NCBI GenBank assembly: GCA_017311185.1
Contig: JAESUZ010000990.1
Location: 124,001 to 188,000 of the forward strand
DNA from: Proteles cristata cristata
Taxonomy: Eukaryota; Chordata; Mammalia; Carnivora; Hyaenidae
Length of the DNA: 64,000 nt
Direction: 5' to 3'
The notes under the pieces are model-generated. The model was not told the origin of the DNA. It searched no databases and was given only the letters and a program-made list of their open reading frames with translations. The first letter of the stretch is position 1. Each line of letters opens with the position of its first letter. The position numbers and the translations under genes were made by a program. Positions 1 to 11,915 of the stretch are shown here, one piece after another.

Positions 1-169
1 CTTGAGCAGGGGAGGGTCAGAGAGAGAGGGAGTCACAGACTGAAACAGGCTCCAGGCTCTGAGCTGGCAGTCAGCACAGAGCCCGACGTGGGGCTCGAAC
101 CCACGAACCGTGAGATCATGACCTAAGTGAAAGTCGGACGCTTAACCGACTAAGCCACCCAGGCGCCCC
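1..169 (-). mobile_element. Feline CAN SINE, subfamily B, cut by window edge
   Basis: Read on the minus strand, it ends with the tRNA-like head at 169 and runs off the window at base 1, so tail and right target duplication are not visible. Subfamily B marks are present: ACTTTCACTTAGG after the A box, a GACTGCCAGCTCAG centre and TTTCAGTCTGTGACTCC. Confidence 0.93.
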
Positions 170-654
170 AGATTTTGTTTTCTTCTTAAACAAATAGAAA
201 ACTGGTACTTGATCCAAGTCTAAGTCTGAGCAATTTCTAGGTATGCGGAAGTGGATACATTTACAATAGCTATCATAAAAATTAGAAGTCCATGACAGGG
301 ATACTTTTAGTCTACATGATGAAATAGAGGAAGTTAAATTTAGAAAATAAATTATTGATGATAAATAATGCCTGTGAGAGAAAAGCCCTGCAAAAGCAGC
401 TGGCAAGGTGGTGGAGAAAGTTGCTTTTTAAAGTGAGGACCAGGCTCTGAGACTTCCTGTCTTGTCAGCTTCCTGTTGTGTGTGCTCTTTTGTTCACCTA
501 TCAAGCCAAATTTAGATAGATAAAAGCCCATAAATTCCCACATTCTTAAGAGGAATAGTCACGACAATGTCAAAATATTTGATTACTGAATAAACATCCA
601 GTGATGGAAAATACAATACTTTGAAACTCAAATTTGTTTTTTGCAGGAGAAAAA
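170..654. other. Unassigned sequence
   Basis: AT-rich sequence between two SINEs. The reading frames here are short and have no recognisable domain. I see no repeat family or gene signal. Confidence 0.5.
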
Positions 655-868
655 TTTTTTAAATTTTTAAAAAAATTCTTATTTATTTGTATGTGTGTCG
701 GGGGTGGGGTGGGGAGAAACAAATAGAGGGCAACACAGAATCAGAAGCAGGTGCTGGGCTCTAAGCTGTCAGCACAGAGCCAGATGCGGGACACAAACTC
801 ATGAATTGTGAGAACATGACCTGAGCCGAGGTCGGATACTTAACCAACTGAGCCACTCAGGTGCACCA
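655..868 (-). mobile_element. CAN SINE, older A-type copy
   Basis: The minus-strand head is at about 868 and an A-rich tail (as T/A runs) at 655-680. The CT-rich part is replaced by a G/T-rich stretch (about 697-715) and the body is diverged, so it is an older copy. Confidence 0.85.
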
Positions 869-1054
869 AAAGAGAAATTTTTTTAAACCTTCATGATACT
901 TTCTTGAAAATGCAAAAATTTTTAAATGTTGTAAATATAAACAACACCCATAAAATTTTCTAAAGTTTGAGAAATTACTCATCTATGACACGTTTTCCAA
1001 ATGTGAATTACACCTAGGTCAAACAGGAAGCTCGAAGAATACTTAGACCTTTAT

Positions 1055-1215
1055 AAACTCTCTGTCTCACTTTTTACTGAGAAGGAAATAATGATTCAGA
1101 AAAGTAACTGAATTGGTCTAATACACACAGTTAGTCTGTTGACAAAGCGGAGATGCAGACCTATGTTTTCTGATCTCCAGCACAGAGATCTTTCTGTTAT
1201 TTCATTCTGCAAGAT
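1055..1215 (-). mobile_element. MIR SINE remnant
   Basis: The pattern ACTGAGAAGGAAATAATG, then AGAAAAGTAACTGAATTGG, ACACAGTTAGT and GATCTCCAGCACAGAG follows the reverse complement of the MIR core in order. Diverged, edges approximate. Confidence 0.55.
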
Positions 1216-2330
1216 ACTGTTTAATACAGATAAAATTGCATGGTCTACCTCCAAGTTATGTGTGTGTGTGCTTCTCTATGTGTACCTACTTGCATGTGCC
1301 TGTTTGTGTGGTGTGAGTCTTTTAAAAGATTAAAAATTAGATTTTTTTCCTTATAACATTTGACTAAATTCTGCTCCAACATTCTAAGTTCCCCACCTTA
1401 AAAAAAGAAGAAGCTTTGGGAACATAAACAATAATGAGTTGAAAACATCGAACGAAGAAAAGAAGGGTAACATGGTATGAGCAGTTTCCAGGGCACAGAG
1501 CAGAATGTATGAAAATGACTATGTTACTGTATTGCGCAGAATATGATCAAGATAAGTCATTGCTTACTATAAATTCTTACTTCATCAAGGCAAGAGTGAG
1601 ATTATCTAAATACCAGATAAAGTTTAGCTGACCCTTGACTCACCTCCAATATATAGACATAATTTCTATGACAAAAATATCACAACGGTACCATCTTCCA
1701 TGTAATTCTGCTTCTTGTTTACACAAATTAGTAATTTGCAGGTTACAAGCTTCAAGAGCTACATACATTTCCCATTATTTTCTAATACACTGATGAAAAT
1801 AAATGCCCTGGGGTTCCAACGTCAGTGGCTTTTTACCAAACAAGACTTTCCACTGAGAAAAGTTGCAGTTATTACCTTAAAAGAGATGTGTTATTTTATT
1901 TTTCTGACAACGAAAGGCCTCTATAAGTCCAAAGTCGCATACAATTATATACTACAGAGCAGAATAATAGAACACTGCACTAGGATAAATTTTGTGCCCA
2001 CTTAATTGAAACACTTGCCAAGGAGCTGGGTGAAAGCAATGTACTTCAATCACTCTAAACAATGGATAAATGAGACACATTCCTTCTAAATGACACATTT
2101 GAGCTGTCTGGAAGCCTATTCACAGTTGTGCGTGGTAACATAAGTTTGCCACTCTGTTCCTTACAATTGGTCCATTTCAAGCTGTGCTTTGAAGCTGTTT
2201 ATTCCAAGGATCCTTCTTAATATGAAGAGAAAAAAATGTTTTTGGATGTAGCACTAAATGTTTTTTAGTTGTGGACCGATATTTTTCCACTCCCTCTGTA
2301 ATATATGTATACATATTTATATCTTGTGTG
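1216..2330. other. Unassigned AT-rich sequence
   Basis: No gene or assigned repeat. It includes an open frame at 1715-2005 that lacks recognisable domains and looks like chance. Confidence 0.45.
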
Positions 2331-2412
2331 GTGGTTTTTTTGTCTCTCTCTGTTTCTCTGTCTCTGCTCTTTATACTTCTCTCTCTCTCTGTCAATATAT
2401 AATATACATATA
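2331..2412. repeat. Pyrimidine-rich (TC) and TA/CA simple repeat
   Basis: Degenerate CT runs (about 2340-2392) pass into alternating AT/AC (2393-2412). No SINE head lies next to it, so it is a free-standing low-complexity tract. Confidence 0.8.
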
Positions 2413-2505
2413 CATGCATAATTTAAAATACAAATATCCTTTATTAATTGTTATATTAAACAAACCTAGTAAAAAATTAAGTATTTTTATTATAATCTTC
2501 ACCTC

Positions 2506-2709
2506 AGTATTTATTGTAGGGGCGCCTGGTGGCTCAATCGGTTAGGCATCTGACTTTGGCTCAGGTCATGATCTCACGGATCAGGGGGTTTGAGCCCAGG
2601 TCATGATCTCACAGATCAGTGGGTTTGAGCCCCGCTGACAGCTAGCTCAGAGCCTGGAGCCTGTTTCAGATTCTGTATCGCCCTCTCTCTGTGACCTTCC
2701 CCTGCTCAT

Positions 2710-2749
<40 letters not shown>

Positions 2750-2796
2750 AATAAATAAAACATTAAGAAATTAAAAAATAAAAAGTATTTATTGTA
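2506..2796 (+). mobile_element. CAN SINE with internal 35-bp duplication and target duplications
   Basis: The SINE body occupies 2519-2783 between perfect 13-bp direct repeats AGTATTTATTGTA (2506-2518 and 2784-2796). Bases 2562-2596 and 2597-2631 are a tandem duplication of the segment ending in the Pol III B box, so this copy carries two B-box-like motifs. Confidence 0.95.
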
Positions 2797-4737
2797 TTAA
2801 ACTGGAATATAGTGATAGGGCTATGATAGTAATTCAAGGAGAAAACAATATAAACGTATTTCAACAGAAGTATTTAAACACTTCAATAAGTCGCTTTTTA
2901 TATTTCTGAAAAGAAAAACCTGTTGATAGAAATAAATAAAAGGTAATTTATTCCTGAAAAATGCTAAAATAAAAACAAAGGGATATAGAAGCAGAGAGCA
3001 CTTGTTTTCATCAGTTATAGGTAGAATAGCTATGTAATTTATTATCCAAATCATGACATTTTTGAGAATGAAAGAGGGTGTTATTAGTAACTAATACTAA
3101 TACTAATTCCAAATATACACTGGAACTCTCCCCAGTAAATATGGTTTCTCTGGCCACCCTACTTATAGGCGATCAATCCTGAAGATGTTTTTTAAAATGA
3201 TATGATACTGTTCAACTTTTTAATATTTTTTAACTATAGTTTCACAATAATGTTAAAACAAAGGATTGAAATGAATATATAATCTAAAGCACATCAAAGT
3301 TTACAACAATAAAGCTATATACAAACAAATTTCCTCTACGTCTGTACCTTTCAAACTGAAAACTCTCAAGAAAGCTCTGGATGTTAAAATTCCTTACAGA
3401 TTGAAATAGACTAGGTTTCTCTCTCTAAACTTTTGATAGAAAACATCTAAAAAAATTACTATGCTAGTAATAGTAATTCCACAAAGAATTAGAAATGTTT
3501 CACAGGTATTTCCTTTCTTGGCTGATATCAGCTTTAAAAAATCTCTATCTTCTTGGCTGATATCAGCTTCAAAAAAATCTCTACCTTCTCTTTAAATCTG
3601 ATGAAGTGCAAATAAAGAGCTCACCTGAATACAGCAGGTGGGAAAATGTATCTCTTGGTATTTTGAGAAGCCTATTCTCTAAACCTACCCGCTGTCCCTA
3701 AATGCCCTAAAGTATCTTTTTAGTTATTTGATGTAGCTTATAATAGGAAAGTTTTTGGTTTGTTTTTAGAAATTATACCATTCATGTGGGAAATGTGATT
3801 ACCCTTTCTGAAATCAATGTCTAAAACAACTTTACTTGCCTTCCGTTCCTGTGATGTTTATAGGGACAGATCAGAGGGTGAGGGTGTGGTGGAGGGGGCT
3901 GCCTCCTTTTTGATAAATATAAAACAAAAGCAAACAAATACAAGCCAGGGAAGCAAACAAATACAAGCTGAGGGCAGTGCATTGGTCAGATGGCATTTTG
4001 CTAAATGTAGCAGATTTACCATCAGTTTCTGAAGCAGGAGGTGGGTGGGAGTGTGCTTTGGAACATGACCTCATGACTCAGTTTAAAATAAAGAATGAAA
4101 AGAATAAACAGAGGGGTTTCTGAGTAATGACTGAAAGTCTTGCTGGTGAATCTCACTAGATCAGAGAATCTAAGCCCAAACATCCAATTTATGCGCAGAT
4201 GTTTCTAGAAGGGGAAGTTCAGAAAGTAAGTAAACTTTTGTGGGGGGTTTTCCCCCTGTCCTTGGACCATCACAGCTCTTTTCAGTGTAGGAAAAGTGAG
4301 CAGTAGCATATTGCTGACTCCATCCCCCCCACGGCACCCCCTACCAGTAACCTGTTGTTAACCCCATGAGTATCCCTCCCAACCACTTGTATTGCAGAAG
4401 ATGGGGGGCAGGAAGAGAAGGAAGCTAGTTTCTAATAAAATTTACTGCTATTTTCCTTCAAAATCTGGAATCCCTACCCTAACGTATCTCTTGAAAAACC
4501 ACAAAGAGACCTTCTTCTTGTTTTCTGTATTCAGGTGGTAGTGGTGTTGGGTGAGGGGAAGACACTCAATCGCATGACACAAAACCAGATCTCACATTGC
4601 AGCTCACTTGTATACTTAAGTCACTGTCTATGTCACTGTCTACATAACTGTAAGTACATTTCCCCTGAGGATGGTTATTGATCCTCAAAATCTAATTGCA
4701 ATATAGTCCAGAAAGCCTTTCCGTGGGCAACATTTAA
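2797..4737. other. Unassigned sequence with small tandem duplications
   Basis: No gene found. It holds a 35-bp tandem duplication at 3517-3586 and a repeated AAGCAAACAAATACAAGC near 3928 and 3951. The rest is AT-rich and unassigned. Confidence 0.5.
3517..3586. repeat. 35-bp tandem duplication
   Basis: Two units, both opening with CTTGGCTGATATCAGCTT, at 3517-3551 and 3552-3586, differ at few positions. The unit is not part of any repeat family I recognise. Confidence 0.9.
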
Positions 4738-4750
4738 AAAAATGATCCTA

Positions 4751-4964
4751 GGGGCGCCTGGGTAGCTCAGTCGGTTGAGCATCTGACCTCGGTTCAGGTC
4801 ATGATCTCCCTGTGTATGGGTTCAAACCCCTCTTTGAGCTCTGTGCTGACAGCTCCGAGCCTGGAGCCTGCTTCAGATTCTGTGTCTCCCTCTCTCTCTG
4901 CCCTCCCTCGCTCATGCTCTGTCTCTCTGTCTCTCAAAAATAAATAAACATTAAAAATTTTTTT
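4751..4964 (+). mobile_element. CAN SINE, A type
   Basis: Full head-to-tail copy with intact head GGGGCGCCTGGG and tail AAAAATAAATAAACATTAAAAA. Flanks resemble each other (AAAAAAATGATC before, TTAAAAATGATC after), fitting a target duplication. Confidence 0.95.
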
Positions 4965-5027
4965 AAAAATGATCATACATTTTGTTTCTTTTTGTTATTA
5001 TATACATTATATATATAATATATATAT

Positions 5028-5178
5028 TTAGATTATTTATTTTGAGACAGTGTGTGTGTGCAAGCAAGGGAGGAGCAAACGCGGAGAGGGAGAGAGAATC
5101 CCAAGCTTGCTGTGCACCATCAGCACTTGTGGGGCCTAAACCCACCAAATGCAAGATCATGACCTGAGGCACCCCTGT
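5028..5178 (-). mobile_element. Old, shortened CAN SINE
   Basis: The minus strand shows SINE landmarks (TTATTTTGAGACAG, GGAGAGGGAGAGAGA, ATCATGACCTGAG, GGCACCCC), but part of the tRNA head between the last two is missing. Older and internally deleted. Confidence 0.75.
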
Positions 5179-5968
5179 TGGAAGCACTTTAAAAGAATAC
5201 ACTCACATAATTCCACATTCTGTTTACAGATCAAAATTCTATTGGGGTCATATACACTAAAAATTTACTTGCACAAATATATTTATAACTTTTAAGAATA
5301 AATACTGAAACAAATTAACTTGAGATCTACACAGTTCTTGGTTTCATGCATATTATTTAAGTAACACATGATAGAATGCTCTATGTTATAAGGCATTGTG
5401 AAAAACACAGAAAATAGAAGATTGCCCTGTCTCTCAAATAGATCACTGAATCTTCTCTATTCTAATACTTGATGTATATGAACATCCTCTTAGATTAACT
5501 ATTTGGAACTCTGTGAAAATGTGGACTACTACATGGTTCTATTATCTTTAAGTTGTTATTTTGATTAATATAGAAAATGTCTAAGTAAAAAATCTGGATA
5601 ATTTATTATAAGTGCATGAAGAAGTAGGTCTACTAAACTAATATTTGACAAGGTGCTATAGTTTGTTCACATGAAAGATAGTCTAAGAAAATGAAATTAA
5701 ACATAAAAAATTTTCTGCCACTCCTAAAAAGGAAAGCAAACAATAGCATTCCTACAACATTACTCTAGACACTTATTTCAAAAGAAAATTTGGGGCTTCT
5801 GTACCTCTCAAGTGATAATCATGGAAAGACAGAAAAAATGTAGCCTACATATTAATTTGGCTCTTTTACAAATATTCTATTGATTCTGGACAGTTGGAAA
5901 GGAAACCTTTTTTTTTAAATAAGGCATCTATTAGAAAACCTGAATTAAGAATGATCCTCTATAAAAAA
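5179..5968. other. Unassigned AT-rich sequence
   Basis: No coding signal, RNA gene or repeat recognised. Confidence 0.5.
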
Positions 5969-6227
5969 CTGCTAATTATAGGGGCTCCTGGGTGGCTTAG
6001 TCGGTTAAGCGTCCGACTTTCGCTTGGGTCATGATCTCGCGGTTTGTGGGTTTGAGCCCCGCGTCGGGCTCTGTGCTGACAGCCAGCTCAGAGCTTGGAG
6101 CCTGTTTCAGTCTGTGACTCCCTCTCTCTCTGACCCTCCCCTGCTCTCGCTGTCTCTCTCTCTCTCTCTCCTAGAAATAAATAAAACATTTAAAAAACAA
6201 AAACAAAAACAAAACCCTGCTAATTAT
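5969..6227 (+). mobile_element. Feline CAN SINE, subfamily B, with target duplications
   Basis: The body starts at 5981 and has the B-type TTTCGCTTGGGTCATG and CTAGAAATAAATAAAACATT. Its tail has expanded to CAAAAA repeats. Direct repeats CTGCTAATTAT lie at 5969-5979 and 6217-6227. Confidence 0.95.
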
Positions 6228-7749
6228 GGTAAAGCAATTTCAAGGTGTAGTATGATTTTCCCCAGCATTTCTTAACAATCAAAACTACATTTTTTATATC
6301 TTTCCTATGAATCACAAATTCTGTACAGAATAACAAATAATTGATAACATGGAATTTCCCCGAACCATTTAAAGTTATTTATGCTTCCTATATGTCTCTG
6401 CTTTTGTATGACAAATAATAAGAAGAGTAGTAGGGAAGAATAGTAATAATAAATGAGGTTGCTTCATTGATAGTGGTAATTGTGACAGTCTTTTCCTCTT
6501 CTGTTTGAAAATATCTATGAAGCTCATTGTAAAGCATCTCCCTAAAGCTAGGTTAATAAGGGCTAAAAAAAAACCTGTCACAGTTCCAACCTGTGCTTTA
6601 TTTGAAGAGCCTAAGCTACAGAAGTATTGTCCATCTATTAGTTTTCAAAAACACTAAATTCTCAGTACTTAGTTTTAAAACATACCCTTCCCAAACTTTT
6701 TATTTTTTTTTAATTTGGAGAATATTTTTCTGAAACTAAAATCCAGTGCAGTGTCCTGGATCTCACATTGCATCTGACTCTTCAGCAAGACTGAATCTTA
6801 GTCAGTAATTTAAAAATTATTAATAGTTTATTTTCACTTAATTAAACTTAAGAGATGCTTATACACTCACAAACACACACAAACACACACGCACGCACAC
6901 ACACACACACACATATGCATATATCGAGAATTTCAGAGAAGTTTGAAGTCCGGGAAATGAAATGAGAGGATACAATATCTATTTTATTCAACAGAGACAT
7001 AATTATTTACAAAAGGAATTTCAGTGGACTTTCTCCTGAACAAAGTATGTGGAAAATGTAATAATCCTGAACTAGGTATCTGTATAAGTGAAAAAAAGGA
7101 ATTAAAGGAAATATAGCATAGCCAGACCATAATTAACTTCATACAAGTAAGCTGTATTTGGGTGTTATAAAATGAAAAAAAAAAAAAGGATTCATGAGTT
7201 TTCTGTTATATAGAAGATTTAGGCCACGGGCATCACTTCTCCAGAAAATCCAACTATTACTTAGGGGAAAAATACAAATTGTGGGTCTGAAAATCCTGAT
7301 TTGCTCAAATTTATTGGAATGACCTTTAATCATTCTTGTGTCTTTGAGAGCATGAAATAGTATTTGTAAATTTTAATTGTATGTATAAATTTAGTGAATT
7401 TTTAAGATTAAAGGATAACATAAACAAAGCAATATAGAGTATTCAAAACATCTAAATAAAAATGATATTGGTTATCACCTCTTCTGGCTCAGTCTCACAG
7501 ATTTTTCCACACACACTTTTTTTCTATAGCATACAGTGTTTCTATCTCTCTCCATTAATATGTCTACAAATTTATAAAATTAGTCTCTGAACAAAATTCC
7601 TTTTAAAGTAAGGAAGCTTAATAAACCCATGAGACATTTGAAGAGCAGACATGTGCTTTCATTTCTTTAGTAAAAAAATATTAATGTGGGATTTACACTT
7701 TGCAAATCACTTGCACATATGAGATTTAACTTGCTTTGCATGACCAATA
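6228..7749. other. Unassigned AT-rich sequence
   Basis: No gene or repeat family recognised apart from the CA tract at 6866-6914. The open frames at 6375-6581 and 7139-7333 (minus) look like chance. Confidence 0.5.
6866..6914. repeat. (CA)n microsatellite with interruptions
   Basis: CA dinucleotides are interrupted by AAAC and GCAC units and followed by ATATGCATATAT. Likely length-variable. Confidence 0.95.
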
Positions 7750-7915
7750 AAGTCAGTGTTTTATTATCATTTTTTCAGGTGATGAAATGGGCTAGTAGCA
7801 CAAAGAGATTTTTTTTTCCTAAAGCAATTGCAGAGCAGTTCAAACAGCAAACAAATGACAGAGCTTTAATCCAAAATTGAGTTATGTGAATCCAATTACT
7901 ATGCCACTTACTCCT
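7750..7915 (-). mobile_element. MIR SINE remnant
   Basis: TTATTATCATTTTTTCAGG, GATGAAATGGGCTAGTAGCA and CAAATGACAGAGCTTTAATC fall in the order of the MIR reverse complement, ending in CCAATTACTATGCCACTT. Diverged. Confidence 0.6.
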
Positions 7916-8271
7916 AAAGTTCTTTTTCTCTCTTAAGTTTGCATTTAATAATAAACTAGAATTTATCATCTCATATATAGTCCTACTGGAATATGATGGT
8001 GATGGCAATAAAATATGCCTCTAGTGTTCTATTTCATGAGCTAATGTTTGGGGAAATTAATGACATAAACATAGTTTTTTCATATTTTTCATACTGTTTC
8101 TAGAGATAAATTATAAGTTGCATATGTGATGTAATTTGTGAATGAGCAGAGTGAATTTTACATTTTGCTATATTTTGGACTTCCCTTTGATTCAAAATAA
8201 ATTACTTATCCATCATTTAGTTACATTTATTCATAATGTACATATTTATCTTGTTGAAAGAGGAATCTAGA

Positions 8272-8422
8272 TTTTAGGTTTATTTATTTTGAGAGAGAGA
8301 GACAGCATGAACAGGGGAAGGGCAGAGCCCACCGCAGGTCTCAAACACAGGAACCATGAGATCATGACCTGAGCCCAAACCAAGAGATGGAAGCTTAACC
8401 AACTGAGGTACCCAGGAGTTCC
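8272..8422 (-). mobile_element. Old CAN SINE with internal deletion
   Basis: Tail (TTTATTTATTTTGAGAGAGA), GGGGAAGGGCAGAG and a tRNA-like head ending at CCCAGGAGTTCC are present, but about 60 bp of the centre is missing. Confidence 0.8.
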
Positions 8423-8459
8423 TGAAAGAGGAATCTACATGGCAATTCCAGGAACTATG

Positions 8460-8815
8460 AACTTGAATTTATTAACTTCACAGAGAGCTCTCTCTCAGGC
8501 ACGGGAGACACAGCGGAAATACAAATACTGTCTCTGCTTTCAAGGAGCTTAGAGTCTACTGAGAAGAGACAGAGAAAAATACATTCTAGGGGATGATCAT
8601 GCTATAAAGGAGAGAAGGAAGGTTAGGAAAATGAGGGAGATGTGAGAAAGGATGTCAGGGCATGGGAAGTCTTCGATTATAAAATACTGTGGATGAAATT
8701 TAAGGAAAGTGAGGTGTTATCTGGGAGCAGGGACCCAGGAGACCAGGAAAGCTGCAGCGCTTGGTGAAGAGCTTAGTGGAAGTGTCCTTTTATCTAGACT
8801 CTAATACAGTCTGAC
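8460..8815 (-). mobile_element. L2 LINE 3' fragment
   Basis: CAGGCACGGGAGACACAGC, CTGCTTTCAAGGAGCTTAGA and GTCTACTGAGAAGAGACAGA follow the reverse complement of the L2 3' end in order. Diverged and without coding capacity. Confidence 0.6.
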
Positions 8816-9000
8816 AAATGTTAGCTATGTTACATTGTCACTATTACCCTAGTAATATTTATTTTCTAAGTATCCATATATGTAGTTTTGTTATTATAGT
8901 AATAGTAGTAATTGTAGTAAGGTTATTGTAACCTTAAGAGTTACAATATTTTAAGACAATGCTCTTCTGTTTCCTACTGTACACAGGACTCTTTCAAAAA

Positions 9001-9108
9001 TTAGTTTAAAGTTTTATTTGTTTAAGTAATCTCAACACCCAATGTGGGGCTCAAATTCATGAGCCCAAGTGTCACATGCTCTTCTGACTGAGCCAGCCAC
9101 AGGACTCT
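9001..9108 (-). mobile_element. Old CAN SINE head fragment
   Basis: TTTAAGTAATCTCAACACCC, AATGTGGGGCTCAAATTCA and CTGACTGAGCCAGCCA are the reverse complement of an older tRNA-type carnivore SINE head. The 3' CT region is absent. Confidence 0.7.
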
Positions 9109-9660
9109 TGTTAGTAGCAGCAAGCAAACAAACAAAAAAATGTACACAAATCATTGCCTAACAAAGCTGTCAATAACAAATGCCAAAACACAAAATTCAT
9201 TAAGAATTGAGAACTTGACCTTGAAGGACTATAAAGTTTCAATTGTATGGAAAATGAAAAAAGTATTCTGGGTAGAAAGAACAGAATGAACAATGGCTTG
9301 GAGGCAGAACATATCGTTCGCTGGGAATAGAATTCTTTGGAATGTTATCATTTCTTTTCCCAATGTGGAATATCATGTTGACATTATGATAGTCCAGATT
9401 GATCCTGAGATCTCATGTGTAACTGATGTAAAGGACACTAGATGGGGTTCATAAAACATTCCCCTATAAGCCATCTCTGTGACCCTGGAAAAGTACCTGC
9501 ATACTGTAATCTCAAATTATTTTGAGAATCTGAGAGAAGAAAATAAAAAAATCATTAACCTATTCTGCTTTAGTTTTCTGGACTATAAATAAAGGGAGTT
9601 TAAATGGTCCACCTTCTGATCAAAATTTCTATCACCCCTAACAAACAACATCTTTCCTTT
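9109..9660. other. Mostly unassigned; possible MIR at 9475-9630
   Basis: CATCTCTGTGACCCTGGAAA, then CTGCTTTAGTTTTCTGGA and ATAAATAAAGGG resemble a plus-strand MIR with an interruption. The rest is unassigned. Confidence 0.35.
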
Positions 9661-9837
9661 TTTTAAAAATTTTACTGACAATATTCTATTATCCTGAAAA
9701 TATAACAAAGAAAGATATAAAACTCAAATGAAGATATTAAAATATGCTTATATTTTATAAATATGTACAAGGTATGTATTTTATTTCTAAAGAAGGATTT
9801 ATATCTAAATATTTGCACATGATTATACTTAATAATA

Positions 9838-9896
9838 GCTATATATACATATACAATTATATATATACAAATATATATATATATACACAAGCACAC

Positions 9897-9939
<43 letters not shown>
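9838..9939. repeat. (TA)n-(CA)n compound microsatellite
   Basis: Alternating AT (9838-9889) leads into about 20 CA units (9896-9939). The frames read across it on both strands are repeat artefacts. Confidence 0.97.
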
Positions 9940-9942
<3 letters not shown>

Positions 9943-10499
9943 CCCATTTAAACTCTCAATAGTTGTTTTTGTAGAAATTGCCAAGCTGATTGCAAAATTG
10001 TAGGGAAAAGAGGCGATAATCTAGAATTTGCTGAAATTACCTAAAAAAATAAAGACAATACTTGGAATACTCACACTAGTTGCTTTTACAATTTACTTTA
10101 AAATTACAGTACTCAAGATAATATGTCTTTGGCATAGTCACAGACAAATAGTTCACTGAAAGAGAATAGAGTGTCCAGAAATAGATTCACACATGTATGT
10201 AAGTACTGAGAAAATGGAATGAGAGAAATAAAAGATTTTTTTAACAAGTTATATTAGAGCAAGTAGATAATATTTAGAATAAAATACATCTCAACCCTTA
10301 TGCAACAATTTAAGATGTTTCATAGGCCTAAAATAAAAAAAAAATAATTTATAAAGCATCTAGAAAAAATAACAGGAGAATATTTTATCTGCCTTATGAG
10401 AGGAAAAGATGACTTACAAAGGATGCAAAATGCTCTAATCTTAAAAATAATAAAATTTCACCAAAGTGAAAAGTTGCTCCTTAAAAATCACTGTAAGAT

Positions 10500-10739
10500 G
10501 AAAATGGGGGCGCTTGGGTGACTCGGTTGGTTAAGCATCTGACTTCGACTCCAGTCATGATCTCACGGTTCATGAATTTGAGCCCCGTGTTGGGCTCTGT
10601 GCTGACAGAGGGGAGCCTGGAGCCTGCTTCAGATTCTGTGTATCCTTCTCTCTGCCCCTCCCCCACTCATGTTCAATCTCTCACTCTCTCCCTCTCAAAA
10701 ATAAATAAACATTTAAAAAATTAAAAAAAAAAGAAAATG
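10500..10739 (+). mobile_element. CAN SINE, A type, inside old L1
   Basis: The body starts at about 10507 (GGGCGCTTGGGTG) and ends in an A-rich tail at 10732. A short GAAAATG repeat flanks it. L1 sequence resumes after the tail. Confidence 0.92.
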
Positions 10740-11635
10740 AAAAGGAAGCTACACATGGAAGAAAATATTTGTGATACATATATGTGGGGTGATTTCTATT
10801 GAGAAAATACAAAGAAACCGTAGGGTCGAGAAATAAAAAGACAAGATGTTTAATTCTAAAAAATGAACAAAACTCATAAACTTGAGCACAAAGTTTATCA
10901 AGGGAGACATGAATGTCAAGTAAGAAAATAAATGGTAGACGATATCTTTATTCCTCAGGGAAATTAAAATTAAAACTATAATGAGATATCACTCTACCCC
11001 TCTCTAGAATTTCAAAGATTAAATATGTAAGACAATTTTAACGAGTGAAAATATCAAGTATTAGGAAAGATGTGGAACGAATGCGATGTTCATATGATTC
11101 CGGGAAGAATGTGAATTCAGAATAATCTCTGGAAGAATTTTTGGCATTTTCTTACAAAGTTAAACATACACTTAATTTACATCCCAGTGAATCCACTCCT
11201 AGGTATTTGCTGAACAGAAATTATAATTTAAGTCTATAAAAGACTGCTTATGTATGCTCATAGCAACCCTACTGAAGCTGCCAAAAGCCAGAAATAACTC
11301 AAATGCCCATCTTTAGGACAAGTTAAACAGTAGTAGATCTATACAATGGAATACTAATTAACAATAAAAAATAAATCCTAAATTGATCACATAGCAATAA
11401 AGATTCTCAAAAAATATTCTCAAGAACCTTATGTTAATTGTAGAATCCAATTGCAGAATAGTACATATGGTATCATTTCTTTCATATTAACTCAAGATAA
11501 GCAAGTCTAATCTCTGGTGATAGAAATTTAAAAAGTGATTAACCTTGTAAGCCAAACGCAACTGAACTCTTTGAGTTGATGGAAATGTACTTTATGTTGA
11601 TTGGGAGGAGAGTGTGATAGGTGTACACATTTGTC

Positions 11636-11866
11636 AAAAATCTTTTAATTTTTTTTTAATATTTCTTTATTTTTGAGAGAGAGACAGAGCATGAGTTGGG
11701 GAGGGGCAGAGAGACACAGAATCTGAAGCAGGCTCCAGGCTCTGAGCTGTCAGCACAGAGCCCAGTGTGGGCCTCCAACTCACAAACTGTGAGATCATGA
11801 CCTGAGCCGAAGTCAGACACTTAACTGACTGGGCCACCCAGGTATCCCTAAAAATCTTTCAATTTT
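11636..11866 (-). mobile_element. CAN SINE, A type, inside old L1
   Basis: Minus-strand copy, body 11653-11849. Direct repeats AAAAATCTTTTAATTTT (11636-11652) and AAAAATCTTTCAATTTT (11850-11866) differ at one base. Confidence 0.95.
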
Positions 11867-11915
11867 ATCTATACAATTCACTCTATGTAATTTTACCTCA
11901 GTAGAAAACGTCTGT

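Larger units (their letters stand above)
9961..11880 (+). mobile_element. Old L1 (L1M-like): ORF2 C-terminal region to 3' end
   Basis: Ordered matches to L1 ORF2 and 3' sequence: GCCAAGCTGATTGCAAAAT (9980s), CTTTGGCATAGTCACAGACA (10130s), ATGAGATATCACTCTACCCC (10980s), CCACTCCTAGGTATTTGCTG (11200s), TACAATGGAATACTAATTAA (11340s). Many stops, so it is dead. SINEs interrupt it at 10507 and 11653. Confidence 0.75.

Noticed and set aside
9672..9962. Frames on both strands rich in Cys/Val or Thr/His
   Set aside because: Translation of the TA/CA microsatellite.
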